In this document: in pieces, positions 7,691 to 20,657 of the stretch | Position numbering within the stretch: the stretch's first letter is position 1 | Layout: every line of letters begins with the position of its first letter | Source of the DNA: Mycobacterium sp. M26 | GTDB taxonomy: Bacteria; Actinomycetota; Actinomycetes; Mycobacteriales; Mycobacteriaceae | Assembly (NCBI RefSeq): GCF_001494595.1 | Contig: NZ_LN929907.1 | Location: 1,121,468-1,185,467 of the forward strand | Direction of reading: 5' to 3' | DNA length: 64,000 bases | Program-made: the position numbers and the translations under genes | The notes under the pieces: model-generated | Database searches by the model: none | Told to the model about the DNA's origin: nothing | What the model saw: the letters and a program-made list of their open reading frames with translations, nothing else

Positions 7691-8365
7691 GTGAGCAGGG
7701 CGTTATTGACGGTGGCGGTGGCGTTCCTGCTCGCATCCTGCGCCTCGGCGCCCCGCCTCACCCCGGCGCAGCAGGCCGCGCTGCCCGGTGACCACATCGT
7801 GGTGATCGGCGACTCCTACACCGTGGGGGTAAACAACGACCCCGACGACCCCGATCTGTGGCCGGCCATGGTGTGGAGCCAGCTACGCGAGCGGCACTAC
7901 GAGATCCAGCCGACCGTCGAGGGTGAGGGCGGCGGCGGCTATGCCCACATCGGCACCCGCGGCGGGGTGTTCGCCGACCGGCTCGACGCGATCCAGCCGT
8001 CAACCGATCTCGTCGTCATCTTCGGCAGCCCCAACGATGTCGGGACTCCGCCGGACGACCTGCGCGCCGCGGTGCGGCGCACGCTGGCCGGTGCGCGTGC
8101 CGCCGGACCCGCCGCACACCTGCTGGTGATCGGTCCGGCCTGGCCGCAACCGGATCCGCAGCCACCGGTCTGGCAGGTTCGCGACATCGTTCGCGCGGAG
8201 GCCGCCGCCGTCGGCGCCACCTTCGTCGACCCCCTGGCGCAGCGCTGGTGGTGGGACGACCCCAACCTCATCGGGTGGGACCGGGTGCACCCGAACCGGG
8301 CTGGCAACGAATACCTGGCGCAGCGAATCCTGCCGTTGATCGAAGCCCAGCTGCCTCCGCCATGA
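7691..8365 (+). CDS. SGNH/GDSL hydrolase lipoprotein
   Basis: This 224-residue exported esterase/lipase-type enzyme has a signal peptide ending in the lipobox LLASC (Cys17 lipidated), so it should be anchored outside the inner membrane. SGNH blocks are visible: GDSYTVG with nucleophile Ser42, a glycine in the GGGGYAHIG segment, Asn in GSPNDVG, and the Asp-His pair in DRVHPNRAGNE near residues 197-200. The family hydrolyses esters, including acyl groups on lipids or sugars; the substrate here is unknown. Its stop overlaps the start of the GNAT gene (ATGA), so the two are likely expressed together. Confidence 0.88.
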   Translation: MSRALLTVAVAFLLASCASAPRLTPAQQAALPGDHIVVIGDSYTVGVNNDPDDPDLWPAMVWSQLRERHYEIQPTVEGEGGGGYAHIGTRGGVFADRLDAIQPSTDLVVIFGSPNDVGTPPDDLRAAVRRTLAGARAAGPAAHLLVIGPAWPQPDPQPPVWQVRDIVRAEAAAVGATFVDPLAQRWWWDDPNLIGWDRVHPNRAGNEYLAQRILPLIEAQLPPP

Positions 8366-8859
8366 TGGAAGGCATGCGCTTTGTCCCGGTCACTGTCGAC
8401 GACGAGTTGGCCCAGCCACTGTTAGCTGAACTCGCCGTCGAGTATTCGACCCGCTACGGCGGCACCGAGGCGGGCGTGATGAAGTGGCTCCGCGGTCATA
8501 CGGTCAGCGAATTCGCCTCTCCCAGTGGCGGAATGCTCATCGGGGTGCTTGACGGACAGCCGGTCACTGGGGGTGCCTTCCGCCGTTTCGATGACGACAC
8601 GGCCGAACTCAAGCGGATCTGGACCGACAGCAGACACCGAAGGCGGGGATACGGGGCAATGCTCCTGGCTGAGTTGGAGACCGAGATTGCCCGGCGCGGC
8701 TACCGGCGGATCTATCTGACGACAGGCACCCGCCAGCCTGAGGCCGAAGCCTTGTACGAGAGTGCCGGATACACCCGACTGGACGAAGCGCTGGAACCCG
8801 AACCTGACTTTCATCCCATCGCGTTCCTGAAAACCCTGGCTCAGCCCGCCGATACCTGA
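8362..8859 (+). CDS. GNAT-family N-acetyltransferase
   Basis: This predicted cytoplasmic acetyl-CoA-dependent acetyltransferase has 165 residues from ATG 8362. A second in-frame ATG at 8374 (MRFVPVTVDD) is an equally good start; the first was preferred because it overlaps the upstream stop as ATGA. The acetyl-CoA loop is RHRRRGYGAMLL (motif A, R/Q-x-x-G-x-G/A), followed by the family's ETEIARRGYRRIYLTTG strand and ALYESAGYTRLDE near the C-terminus. The substrate is unknown. Its 3' end overlaps the convergent MBL gene by 19 bases. Confidence 0.85.
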   Translation: MMEGMRFVPVTVDDELAQPLLAELAVEYSTRYGGTEAGVMKWLRGHTVSEFASPSGGMLIGVLDGQPVTGGAFRRFDDDTAELKRIWTDSRHRRRGYGAMLLAELETEIARRGYRRIYLTTGTRQPEAEALYESAGYTRLDEALEPEPDFHPIAFLKTLAQPADT

Positions 8860-9575
8860 CGTACCGCTTCACGGATAGGGCCCTTCCACACCGCGCCGTG
8901 GCCGGGGATCAGCGTGTCGGTCTCGAGCATCGCCAGTGCGGCCAGGCTGCGCACACAGCCCTGCTCGTCATGGTTGAACACCCCCGGCAACAGTTGCGGA
9001 CCGGAGCGCCGGGCCAGTGGGTGGCCGGTCACCAGCGCGTCCCCGGACACCAAGACGCCGTCGACGAGGTAGGAACAGTGCCCGCCGGTGTGACCGGGGG
9101 TCGGCACCGCCAGCGGCCTGCCCGGCAGAGTTTCGGCGACATCCTCGGTCAACGCCTGCGTGGTGGGGATGCCGGCCCGCACCAGTGCGCCCTTGCGGGC
9201 GATCTCCAGGGACCACTTGATCCAGCGTGGCTGCCAGGCGTGCGCCAGCAGATCCACCGGGGAGGCCTGCTGCAGGTATTCGCGCTTGGAGTGGCCGACC
9301 TCGTCGGCGTGGCAGTACACCGGCGTGCCGTGGGTCTTGGCGAACCAGATCGCCGAGCCGAGATGATCCACGTGGGCGTGGGTGAGCAGGATCGCGGTGA
9401 CGTCCTGCGGCCCGAATCCCAACTGGCGCAGTGATGTCAGAACATCGTCACGACTACCGGGAAATCCCGCGTCGATGAGCATGACACCGGCGTCGTCGGC
9501 GACAAGTGTCCAGTTCACCAGTTCGGTGGTGGCGACGTGCACCGAGTCGGTGATGGCGTGCAGGGCCGCAGGCAT
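8841..9575 (-). CDS. Metallo-beta-lactamase-fold hydrolase (Rv0406c-like)
   Basis: This 244-residue soluble hydrolase has the two-metal MBL signature THAHVDHLG (His66, His68, Asp70, His71). Further ligands are in the [13 protein letters not shown] segment, the Asp in VSGDALVTG, and the late histidine in IPGHGAVW. It lies next to fgd1 and divergent from it, as Rv0406c does in M. tuberculosis. The fold covers glyoxalase II, lactonases and other hydrolases, so no substrate is assigned. TAAACT five bases before the ATG is a possible -10 box for a leaderless transcript. Confidence 0.88.
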   Translation of the reverse strand: MPAALHAITDSVHVATTELVNWTLVADDAGVMLIDAGFPGSRDDVLTSLRQLGFGPQDVTAILLTHAHVDHLGSAIWFAKTHGTPVYCHADEVGHSKREYLQQASPVDLLAHAWQPRWIKWSLEIARKGALVRAGIPTTQALTEDVAETLPGRPLAVPTPGHTGGHCSYLVDGVLVSGDALVTGHPLARRSGPQLLPGVFNHDEQGCVRSLAALAMLETDTLIPGHGAVWKGPIREAVRQVSAG

Positions 9576-9634
9576 GTCTCAGTTTAGGCAGCCTGCTCCG
9601 ACGGGTTGGCGGCCATTGGAGTAGAAACGAAAGC

Positions 9635-10645
9635 GTGGCTGAACTGAAACTGGGATACAAGGCGTCGGCGGAGCAGTTCGCGCCGCGTGAGCTGGTGGAG
9701 TTGGCGGTCCTCGCCGAGGCGCACGGGATGGACAGTGCGACGGTCAGTGACCACTTTCAGCCGTGGCGGCACGAAGGCGGCCACGCACCGTTCTCGCTGG
9801 CGTGGATGACGGCAGTCGGTGAGCGCACCGAGCGGCTCATCCTGGGCACCTCGGTGCTGACGCCGACGTTCCGCTACAACCCGGCCGTGATCGCCCAGGC
9901 GTTCGCCACGATGGCCTGCCTGTACCCCAACCGGGTGTTCCTCGGTGTCGGCACCGGTGAGGCGCTCAACGAGATCGCCACCGGTTTCATCGGGGAGTGG
10001 CCCGAGTTCAAGGAGCGCTTCGCCCGGCTGCGCGAGTCGGTGCGCCTGATGCGTGAGCTGTGGCGGGGTGACCGGGTCGACTTCGACGGCGACTACTACC
10101 ACCTCAAGGGCGCGTCCATCTACGACGTGCCCGACGACGGCGTCCCGGTCTACATCGCCGCGGGCGGCCCGGCGGTGGCCAAGTACGCCGGCCGCGCCGG
10201 CGACGGTTTCATCTGCACCTCCGGCAAGGGCGAGGAGCTCTACACCGAGAAGCTGATCCCGGCGGTCAAGGAAGGTGCCGCAGCCGCCGACCGCGACGTC
10301 GACGCGATCGACAAGATGATCGAGATCAAGATCTCCTACGATCCGGATCCCGAACTGGCGCTGAATAATACGAGGTTCTGGGCGCCGCTGTCGCTGACCG
10401 CCGAGCAGAAGCACAGCATCCACGACCCGATGGAGATGGAGAAGGCGGCCAACGAGCTGCCCATCGAGCAGGTGGCCAAGCGCTGGATCGTCTCCTCGGA
10501 TCCCGACGAGGCCGTCGAGAAGGTGGGCGACTACGTCAAGTACGGGCTCAATCACCTCGTCTTCCACGCCCCCGGCCACGACCAGCGCCGGTTCCTGGAA
10601 CTGTTCGAGAAGGATCTGGCGCCGAGACTGCGAAAACTCGGTTAA
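9635..10645 (+). CDS. fgd1: F420-dependent glucose-6-phosphate dehydrogenase
   Basis: Fgd1 oxidises glucose-6-phosphate to 6-phosphogluconolactone while reducing coenzyme F420, the main source of F420H2 in mycobacteria. That F420H2 drives F420-dependent reductases, including the activator of nitroimidazole drugs. The protein is 336 residues from GTG 9635, the family's length. Every residue known from the M. tuberculosis enzyme is at the same number: Asp39, His40, Trp44, Glu109, Lys198, Lys259 and Arg283. It is a luciferase-like TIM barrel acting as a cytoplasmic dimer. pta and ackA follow on the same strand 40 bases downstream, as in M. tuberculosis. Confidence 0.98.
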   Translation: MAELKLGYKASAEQFAPRELVELAVLAEAHGMDSATVSDHFQPWRHEGGHAPFSLAWMTAVGERTERLILGTSVLTPTFRYNPAVIAQAFATMACLYPNRVFLGVGTGEALNEIATGFIGEWPEFKERFARLRESVRLMRELWRGDRVDFDGDYYHLKGASIYDVPDDGVPVYIAAGGPAVAKYAGRAGDGFICTSGKGEELYTEKLIPAVKEGAAAADRDVDAIDKMIEIKISYDPDPELALNNTRFWAPLSLTAEQKHSIHDPMEMEKAANELPIEQVAKRWIVSSDPDEAVEKVGDYVKYGLNHLVFHAPGHDQRRFLELFEKDLAPRLRKLG

Positions 10646-10685
10646 CAGCGGGCGGCACCGCGGCGGACTAGGGAATGCTGGAGCC

Positions 10686-12758
10686 GTGACCTCCCCGCGC
10701 GCCGCCACCTCGATCTACATCGCCTCACCCGAAGGTGACACCGGCAAGTCCACGGTCGCGCTGGGCATCCTGCACCGGCTGACCGCCACGGTCCCCAAGG
10801 CCGGGGTGTTCCGGCCGATCACCCGGCGGGAAGACCGCGACTACATCCTGGAGTTGCTGCTGGCCCACAGTAACGCGGGCCTCAGCTACGACGAGTGCGT
10901 TGGCGTCACCTACCAGCGACTGCACGAGGACCCCGAGGGTGCGATCGTCGACATCGTCGACCGCTATCACGCGATGGCCGCGCGCTGCGATGCTGTCGTC
11001 ATCGTCGGCTCGGACTACACCGACGTCGCCACCCCTACCGAGCTGAGCGTCAACGCCCGCATCGCGGTCAACCTCGGCGCGCCGGTGGTGCTGTCGGTGC
11101 GGGCCCGCGACCGCACCCCGCAGGAAGTGGCCCAGGTGGTCGAGCTGTGCCTGGCCGAACTCGCGCTGCAGCACGCCCACACCGCCGCGGTGGTGGCCAA
11201 CCGGTGCGACCCCGCCCAGATGCAGGCCGTCGCCGACGCGTGCAAAGACCTGGGCCCGCACGTCTACGTGCTGCCGGAGGAGCCGCTGCTGGTGGCGCCG
11301 ACGGTCGCCGATCTCAGTGCCGCGGTCGACGGTGTCCTCATCCACGGTGATGAATCGCTGCTGGGCCGTGAGGTGATGGACGTCCTGGTCGCCGGGATGA
11401 CCGCCGAGCACGTGGTCGAGCGGCTGACCGAGGGCGTTGCCGTCATCACCCCGGGTGACCGTTCGGATGTGGTGCTGGCGGTCGCGAGCGCCCATGCGGC
11501 GGAGGGCTTTCCGTCGCTGTCGGCGATGATCCTCAACGGCGGCCTGCCCCTGCACCGCAGCATCGCCGAACTCGTGACGGGCCTGGGCCTGCGCCTGCCG
11601 ATCATCGCCACCGACTTGGGGACCTTCGAGACGGCCAGCGCGGTGGCCGGTGCGCGCGGCCGGGTGACCGCGACGTCACAGCGCAAGATCGACACCGCGA
11701 TCGACATCATGGAACGCCATGTCGACATCGCCGATCTGCTTGAGCGGCTGGCCATTCCGATCCCGACGGTGACCACCCCGCAGATGTTCACCTACCAGCT
11801 GATGGAGCGGGCCCAGTCCAATCTCAAACGCATCGTGCTGCCCGAAGGTGAGGACGACCGCATCCTGCGGGCGGCGGGCAGGCTGTTGCGCCGCGGGGTG
11901 GCGGAGCTGACGATCCTGGGCGAGGAGGGTCAAGTCCGTTCCCGCGCAGCCGAACTCGGTGTCGATCTCAGCGCTGCCACCGTGCTCAATCCGCGCACCA
12001 GCGACTTGTGCGACCAGTTCGCCGCGCAGTACGCCGAGCTTCGCAAGAAGAAGGGGGTGACGCTGGAGCAGGCCCGCGAGATCATCCACGACGTCTCCTA
12101 CTTCGGCACGATGCTGGTGCACAACGACATCGTCGACGGCATGGTCTCCGGCGCGGCGCACACCACCGCGCACACGGTGCGCCCGGCGTTCGAGATCATC
12201 AAGACCCGCCCGGACGTGTCGACGGTGTCCAGCATCTTCCTGATGTGCCTAAGCGATCGGGTGCTGGCCTACGGTGACTGCGCGATCGTGCCGGACCCGA
12301 CCGCCGAACAGCTGGCCGATATCGCGATCAGCTCGGCGCGTACCGCCGCCCAGTTCGGTATCGACCCCCGGGTGGCGATGTTGTCCTACTCGACCGGTGA
12401 CTCGGGCAGCGGCGCGGGTGTGGAGAAGGTGCGCGCGGCAACCGAATTGGTTCGCAGTCGGGCGCCGGAGCTTCTGGTGGAGGGCCCGATCCAGTACGAC
12501 GCCGCCGTCGACCCCACCGTGGCGGCGGCCAAGATGCCCGGCTCGGACGTAGCCGGACGCGCGACCGTGCTGATCTTCCCGGACCTCAACACCGGCAACA
12601 ACACCTACAAGGCGGTCCAGCGCAGTGCCGGTGCGATCGCGATCGGGCCCGTCCTTCAGGGGCTGAACAAACCGGTCAACGACCTGTCCCGCGGGGCACT
12701 GGTGGAGGACATTGTGAATACGGTCGCGATCACGGCGATCCAGGCTCAGGAGGACTGA
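10686..12758 (+). CDS. pta: Phosphate acetyltransferase (long form)
   Basis: Pta interconverts acetyl-CoA and acetyl phosphate. With AckA it links acetate to central metabolism, for uptake or overflow. The 690-residue protein is the long three-domain form: an N-terminal dethiobiotin-synthetase-like domain with IASPEGDTGKSTVALG, a middle DRTGG-type domain (about 215-320), and the catalytic PTA_PTB domain from about residue 370 (NLKRIVLPEGEDDRILRAA). That domain carries the conserved VSGAAHTTAHTVRPA and MLSYSTGDSGSG blocks. It starts at GTG 10686. A strong AGGAGG sequence inside its last codons (12748-12753) serves ackA, three bases downstream. Confidence 0.97.
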   Translation: MTSPRAATSIYIASPEGDTGKSTVALGILHRLTATVPKAGVFRPITRREDRDYILELLLAHSNAGLSYDECVGVTYQRLHEDPEGAIVDIVDRYHAMAARCDAVVIVGSDYTDVATPTELSVNARIAVNLGAPVVLSVRARDRTPQEVAQVVELCLAELALQHAHTAAVVANRCDPAQMQAVADACKDLGPHVYVLPEEPLLVAPTVADLSAAVDGVLIHGDESLLGREVMDVLVAGMTAEHVVERLTEGVAVITPGDRSDVVLAVASAHAAEGFPSLSAMILNGGLPLHRSIAELVTGLGLRLPIIATDLGTFETASAVAGARGRVTATSQRKIDTAIDIMERHVDIADLLERLAIPIPTVTTPQMFTYQLMERAQSNLKRIVLPEGEDDRILRAAGRLLRRGVAELTILGEEGQVRSRAAELGVDLSAATVLNPRTSDLCDQFAAQYAELRKKKGVTLEQAREIIHDVSYFGTMLVHNDIVDGMVSGAAHTTAHTVRPAFEIIKTRPDVSTVSSIFLMCLSDRVLAYGDCAIVPDPTAEQLADIAISSARTAAQFGIDPRVAMLSYSTGDSGSGAGVEKVRAATELVRSRAPELLVEGPIQYDAAVDPTVAAAKMPGSDVAGRATVLIFPDLNTGNNTYKAVQRSAGAIAIGPVLQGLNKPVNDLSRGALVEDIVNTVAITAIQAQED

Positions 12759-12761
12759 GGG

Positions 12762-13928
12762 GTGGGAACCGGAGCCGGTAGGTCGGCGACATCAGGAACA
12801 GTTCTCGTCCTCAATTCCGGTTCGTCGTCGCTGAAGTACCAACTGATCCAACCGGATACAGGCGAATCGCTGGCGCACGGCATCGTCGAGCGGATCGGTG
12901 ACGACGGCGGTGTTCCCGACCACGAGGCCGCGCTGCGCCTGGCCTTCGAGCGGCTGAGTGCGGACGGCAAGGATCTGGACGGCCTCGGCCTGGTCGCCGT
13001 CGGGCACCGGGTGGTGCACGGCGGCCAGCGTCTGTTCCGGCCGACAGTCGTCGACGACGCGGTGCTCGATCAGTTGCGCGAACTGTCCCCGCTGGCACCG
13101 CTGCACAACCCGCCGGCACTGCTCGGGATCGAGGTGGCCCGGCGGGTGCTACCGGACCTGCCGCATGTGGCGGTATTCGACACCGCGTTCTTCCATGATC
13201 TGCCCGCCGCCGCCGCCACGTATGCGATCGACCGGGAGTTGGCCGCGCGCTGGCAGATTCGCCGCTACGGCTTCCACGGCACCTCACACCAGTACGTCAG
13301 CGGCCAGGCCGCGGAGTACCTCGGGGCGGCGCCGGAGACGCTCAACCAGATCGTGCTGCATCTGGGCAATGGCGCCTCGGCCTCGGCGATCGCCGGTGGC
13401 CGGCCCGTCGACACGTCGATGGGGCTGACTCCCATGGAGGGATTGGTGATGGGCACCCGGTCCGGGGATATCGACCCGGGGGTGATCAGCTACCTGTCGC
13501 GGACGGCCGGCATGGGGGTCGAGGACATCGAGTCCATGCTCAACCGCCGCTCGGGGATGTCGGGTCTGGCCGGTGAGATCGACTTTCGGGTGGTTCATCA
13601 GCGCATCGAATCCGGCGACGAGAACGCACAATTGGCCTACGACGTGTACATCCATCGGCTGCGCAAGTACATCGGCGCCTATCTGGCGATCCTCGGCCAC
13701 ACCGATGTGCTGACTTTCACCGCTGGGGTGGGTGAGAACGACGCCCGGGTACGCCGCGACGCGCTGGCCGGGCTGGCCCCGCTGGGCATCGAACTCGACG
13801 AGCAGCGAAACTCGAGCCCGGTGCGGAGAGCCCGCACCATCTCGGCGGATACATCCCCGACGACCGTGTTGGTGATCCCCACCAACGAGGAACTGGCGAT
13901 CGCCCGGGAGTGCCTGACCGTCGTCTAG
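12762..13928 (+). CDS. ackA: Acetate kinase
   Basis: AckA transfers phosphate between acetyl phosphate and ADP/ATP. The protein has 388 residues from GTG 12762, eight bases after an AGGAGG ribosome-binding site inside pta. Visible motifs are [11 protein letters not shown] (N-terminal ASKHA phosphate loop), [30 protein letters not shown] (catalytic His and Arg), [10 protein letters not shown] and TAGVGEND. It shares the stop tetramer CTAG (13925-13928) with the convergent VWA gene. Confidence 0.97.
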   Translation: MGTGAGRSATSGTVLVLNSGSSSLKYQLIQPDTGESLAHGIVERIGDDGGVPDHEAALRLAFERLSADGKDLDGLGLVAVGHRVVHGGQRLFRPTVVDDAVLDQLRELSPLAPLHNPPALLGIEVARRVLPDLPHVAVFDTAFFHDLPAAAATYAIDRELAARWQIRRYGFHGTSHQYVSGQAAEYLGAAPETLNQIVLHLGNGASASAIAGGRPVDTSMGLTPMEGLVMGTRSGDIDPGVISYLSRTAGMGVEDIESMLNRRSGMSGLAGEIDFRVVHQRIESGDENAQLAYDVYIHRLRKYIGAYLAILGHTDVLTFTAGVGENDARVRRDALAGLAPLGIELDEQRNSSPVRRARTISADTSPTTVLVIPTNEELAIARECLTVV

Positions 13929-14932
13929 GCCGGGATTCGCCGGTTGAGCAGGACACCGGCCAGGGCGGAGCCCGCCACCAGGAACGAGGCCAGGATCGCC
14001 CACGCCGCACTGGCATCGCCGGGGATCAACTGGAATCCGATCTGCTGCTGCAGGGTGGCGTAGACGGAGGTGAGTTGCGGCAGGGTTCCGGCGTGAAAGA
14101 CCTCGCCCCCGGAGATGTCGCTGATCTGCTTGAGGGTGGCATCGTCGACCGGCACCGGGATGTGCTGGCCGTCCAGATCGACCGACCCGTCCGGGGTGCC
14201 GAACGAGATCGACGAGATCGGAACACCCTGGGCCTTGGCGGTTTCCGCCGCACTGAACGCACCCCGCGCGTCGTCGGGATTGCTCGGCACGGTCTCCTTG
14301 CCGTCCGACTCCAGCACGATGCGGGCCGGCGGCGGACCGTCACCTCCGCCGAGGACGTTGTCGGCCGTCGAGATCGCCTGCAGGGCAGTCAGAATGCCCT
14401 CACCGGTGGCGGTGCGTTCGGCAGTCTGGAGCTTGTCGATAGCGGCCTTCATCAGCGCCCGGTTGGTGGTCGGTTGCACCAGCACCGACGCGGTGCCCGC
14501 GAAGGCGACCAGACCGAGATTGATACCGGGGGTGAGCTCGTCGGCGAACTTTTTGCCGGCCTCCTTGGCGGCGGCCAACCGGCTGGGGGCGACGTCGGTG
14601 GCGGCCATGGACTCCGAGACGTCGATGACGAGCATGACGATGGCCCGGTTGCGGGGGACGCGGACGTCGTGCGTCGGGCCGGCCAGCGCGACGGTCAGCG
14701 ACAGCAGTGCGACGACGAGCAGGATGGCGGGAAGGTGGCGCAGCCGTCGCGGTGGGGTGGGGGCCAGGCGTGCCAGAAGCTCGAAGTTGGCGAACCGTAA
14801 GACGTTGCGGCGCTTGGCGAACTGGACCGACAGGTAGCCGCCCAGCGCCGCCGCCGCGATCAGCCCGTACAGGAAGAACCACCCGTGCTGGAAGCCGGAC
14901 AGGGACAGCACGCCGAGCACCGGGATGGTCAT
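13925..14932 (-). CDS. Membrane protein with von Willebrand A domain
   Basis: This 335-residue protein resembles Rv1481 in length and layout. Two membrane helices at the N-terminus (about 14-36 and 66-85) precede a VWA domain whose metal site DVSES (residues 104-108) matches DxSxS. A final membrane helix ([19 protein letters not shown]) lies close to the C-terminus. The large VWA loop faces the cytoplasm or periplasm depending on topology. Rv1481 belongs to a MoxR-ATPase operon thought to act as a chaperone for cell-envelope functions; here no MoxR gene is adjacent, so this is an orphan copy or paralogue. The start is ATG 14932. Confidence 0.85.
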   Translation of the reverse strand: MTIPVLGVLSLSGFQHGWFFLYGLIAAAALGGYLSVQFAKRRNVLRFANFELLARLAPTPPRRLRHLPAILLVVALLSLTVALAGPTHDVRVPRNRAIVMLVIDVSESMAATDVAPSRLAAAKEAGKKFADELTPGINLGLVAFAGTASVLVQPTTNRALMKAAIDKLQTAERTATGEGILTALQAISTADNVLGGGDGPPPARIVLESDGKETVPSNPDDARGAFSAAETAKAQGVPISSISFGTPDGSVDLDGQHIPVPVDDATLKQISDISGGEVFHAGTLPQLTSVYATLQQQIGFQLIPGDASAAWAILASFLVAGSALAGVLLNRRIPA

Positions 14933-15003
14933 GATGCCAGGCTGACAAAGGACCTGGCTGGAAAGCGAGCAAGCCCAGCAACGTCACGGCGGGTTCCCAG
15001 GAA

Positions 15004-15903
15004 ATGCACGTAGCGTCGGCGGCCATGGTCCTGATGTCGTGGACTCTGGATGTGGGCGCACTCGTCGCGATGACGATCGTCGGCGCGGTGTACTTCGGGT
15101 CCCGCCGCGCGGCCGGGACTGCGGTGACGCGCGGCCAGGCCTGCTGTTTCGCGGCGGGCCTGGTGGTGTGGGCGCTGGCGACGTTCTCCGCGGTGGGTGT
15201 TTACGCACCGGTGCTGTTCTGGGTGCGTGCGCTGCAGGTGCTGTTGTTGCTGTTCGGGGCGCCACTGCTGCTGGCGCTGGGCCGTCCGGTGGCCGTGGTG
15301 CAGGCCGGCTCACGGCTGGGCCGGCGGATCGTGGACCGTGGGTTGTGCTCGCCGGTGGTGCGGTTCGCGGCCTCGCCGATGGTCACGTCGATCGCGATGC
15401 TGGCCACACCGTGGCTGCTCTACCTGACACCCTGGTACGTCGCATCGATGACCGGGCCCCTGGCCGCGTCGACCCGGTTCGTCCTGCTGATGGTCGGGTT
15501 TGGCTACTTCTATGCGCGGCTGCAGGCCGATCCGGTGCCGCGGCGGTACTCGCCGCTGCTGTCGCTGGGCATCAGCGTGATGGAGTCGCTGGCCGATGGC
15601 CTGCTGGGCGTGGTGCTGTGGCTCGGCCCGATCATCGCCGTGGACTATTACGTTGCCCTGCAGCGGGATTGGGGTCCAAGCCAGCGGGTCGATCAGTCCA
15701 TCGGGGCGGGAATCCTCTGGATCGTCGGCGACGTGGTGGGCATTCCGTTCGTCCTGGTGCTGATGCGGGCGCTGGGCCGCGACGAACGCCGCAAGGCCGC
15801 CCTGGTGGACGCCGAACTGGCTGCGGCGCCTGCGGATTCAGCGACCTCGACGCTGTGGTGGGAAAGCGATCCGGTGCTGCGGGAACGCTTCGGCCTGCGT
15901 TGA
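15004..15903 (+). CDS. Caa3_CtaG-type integral membrane protein
   Basis: This is a roughly 299-residue polytopic membrane protein of the cytochrome c oxidase assembly family Caa3_CtaG. Typical features are the SWTLD motif near the N-terminus, the VRALQVLLLLFGAPLLLALGRP helix and several further helices. The signature DPVPRRYSPLLSLG precedes a helix at VMESLADGLLGVVLWLG. ATG 15004 is used; ATG 15025 (MVLMSWTLD) is an alternative that puts the motif nearer the start as in homologues. No oxidase subunit genes are nearby. Its stop codon lies inside the left arm of the hairpin that ends at 15959. Confidence 0.8.
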   Translation: MHVASAAMVLMSWTLDVGALVAMTIVGAVYFGSRRAAGTAVTRGQACCFAAGLVVWALATFSAVGVYAPVLFWVRALQVLLLLFGAPLLLALGRPVAVVQAGSRLGRRIVDRGLCSPVVRFAASPMVTSIAMLATPWLLYLTPWYVASMTGPLAASTRFVLLMVGFGYFYARLQADPVPRRYSPLLSLGISVMESLADGLLGVVLWLGPIIAVDYYVALQRDWGPSQRVDQSIGAGILWIVGDVVGIPFVLVLMRALGRDERRKAALVDAELAAAPADSATSTLWWESDPVLRERFGLR

Positions 15904-15959
15904 GTGTGCGTCCAGGGCGGGAATCTGACCGAATTCCCGCCCTGGACGCACACTCAACG
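15898..15959. repeat. Perfect 27-bp inverted repeat between convergent genes
   Basis: Two perfectly complementary 27-base arms (15898-15924 and 15933-15959) flank an 8-base loop. The arm begins CGTTGAGTGTGCGTCC. It spans the CtaG-like stop codon and ends 5 bases before the pknG stop codon. It has no T-tract on either strand, so it is not a classical intrinsic terminator, although a stem of this strength could end transcription or protect both 3' ends. It could also be a member of a dispersed palindromic repeat family. Confidence 0.85.
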
Positions 15960-15963
15960 AGTG

Positions 15964-19207
<3,244 letters not shown>

Positions 19208-19211
<4 letters not shown>

Positions 19212-20530
19212 TTGCGGTACTCACTGAGCCTGGGCCACAGCCCCAACGCCACCGCGATCGCCGCGCCGACCGACAGCACCGCCCCGCCGACCGTCGTCCC
19301 GGACAGCACCCGGCGGGCGGACAGGATGTCGTTGCGCAACTGGTTGCGGCTCTCCCGGATGCCGCTGGACAGCGCGGCGTCGAGTTTGTCGAACGCCGGC
19401 GTCGAATCGTCCTCGCCGGTCCCCAGCGCCACCTGGGTGGCGGCCTGGTAGTTGCCGACCGCGATGTAGGCGTTGATCCGCTCGTCGGCCTGCCGCCACT
19501 TCATCAGCAGCTGATCGGCGTCGGCCAGATCGCTCTTGTCGATCGCGTCCTCGCGGGCCAGGTATTCGGTGAGCTGCTGGTGCATCGTTTCAACGCGCTG
19601 GTAGTAGGACCGTTTGCGAATGTCTTCGTCACCGCGGCGGATCAGGGACAGCGTCTCGTCGGCGCGGGCCTGCTGCGCGGTGATCGCCAGGTTAGTCACC
19701 GTTTTCAGAGACTCGGCCGCGGTGTCTTTGGCCGCGCGGCTCCCGGCGGTCGAGATGGCCAGCGCCGAGCCCACCCAGATGATCATGATCAGGATCGCCA
19801 GACCGCCCGCGATCAGGCCGACATTGACCCGGCGTTTGGTGTGCGAGGCCAGCCACCGGTGCGCGAACGCGCCGAACACCAGGGTGATGGCGACGACGAC
19901 GATCACCGGCGCGGGAATCCGGGTCGAGGCGGTGGTCTCGGCGTCCACCCGTGCCGAGGTCTGCTCGTAGAGCTGCTGGGCGTCCGGCAGGATCTGCTGC
20001 TGCATCAACGCCGAGGCCTCCGACAGGTAGGACGAACCCACCGGATTGCCCATCCGGTTGTTGGTCCGCGCCGTCTCGATCAACCCGGTGTAGACCGCCA
20101 GCCGGGCATTGATACGGCCGAGCAACTGGATCAGTGGCTCGTCGGTCAGTCCGCTGGCCGCCCGGGTCACGGCGACGGCGGCGTCGGTGATGGCCTGCTC
20201 GTAGCGCTGGCGCACCGCGCGCGGTTCGGATCCGGCGATGAACGCGGTGGCAGCGGCGGCGTCGGCCACCGACAGCGTGGTGTAGAGCTGGCCGGCGGCG
20301 AAGGCCAGCGGCTCGGTGTGGTTGAGCACGGTGGTCAGCTGACGCTGCCGGTCGTTGATCGTCGTCGAAGTCGCGAAAGCACTCAGCAGGCCCAGAGTGG
20401 CCAGGATGATGCCGATGGTCAGGATCCGTCCCGGGCTGGTTCGGAAGAACCACCACCGGGGGTGGGCGGGCTCGGTCGGCGACCGCCATGCCAATGGCTC
20501 GGTCGACGGGTGCGCCACCTCAACGGTCAC
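19208..20530 (-). CDS. glnX: Transmembrane sensor relay protein GlnX
   Basis: This 440-residue protein is the homologue of Rv0412c. It begins at GTG 20530 with a short cytoplasmic N-terminus, a membrane helix (about 36-54), an exported all-helical sensor region, two close helices near residues 205-260 (VIVVVAITLVFGAFAH and LAILIMIIWVGSALAIS), a second exported four-helix-like region, and a last helix before RLSEYRK. The layout resembles chemoreceptor-type sensory domains. Published work in actinobacteria places it between GlnH and PknG in amino-acid sensing. The glnX-glnH-pknG order with overlapping starts and stops supports one transcript. Confidence 0.92.
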
Positions 20531-20645
20531 CTCGCGCGGACCTCATTTCCTTCGCCCGGATCCCAATCGCGCTTCCTGAGTGAATTCTAAGAGCACCTGT
20601 GACGGATGGGGCAGGATCGGCCGACGAGTACCGGCGTGGCGTGCT

Positions 20646-20651
20646 TATCCT
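20646..20651 (+). promoter_or_regulatory. -10 box of mutT3 (leaderless)
   Basis: TATCCT lies 6 bases before the GTG at 20658. The 127-base gap to the divergent glnX start shows no other clear signal. Confidence 0.55.
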
Positions 20652-20657
20652 GAACGC

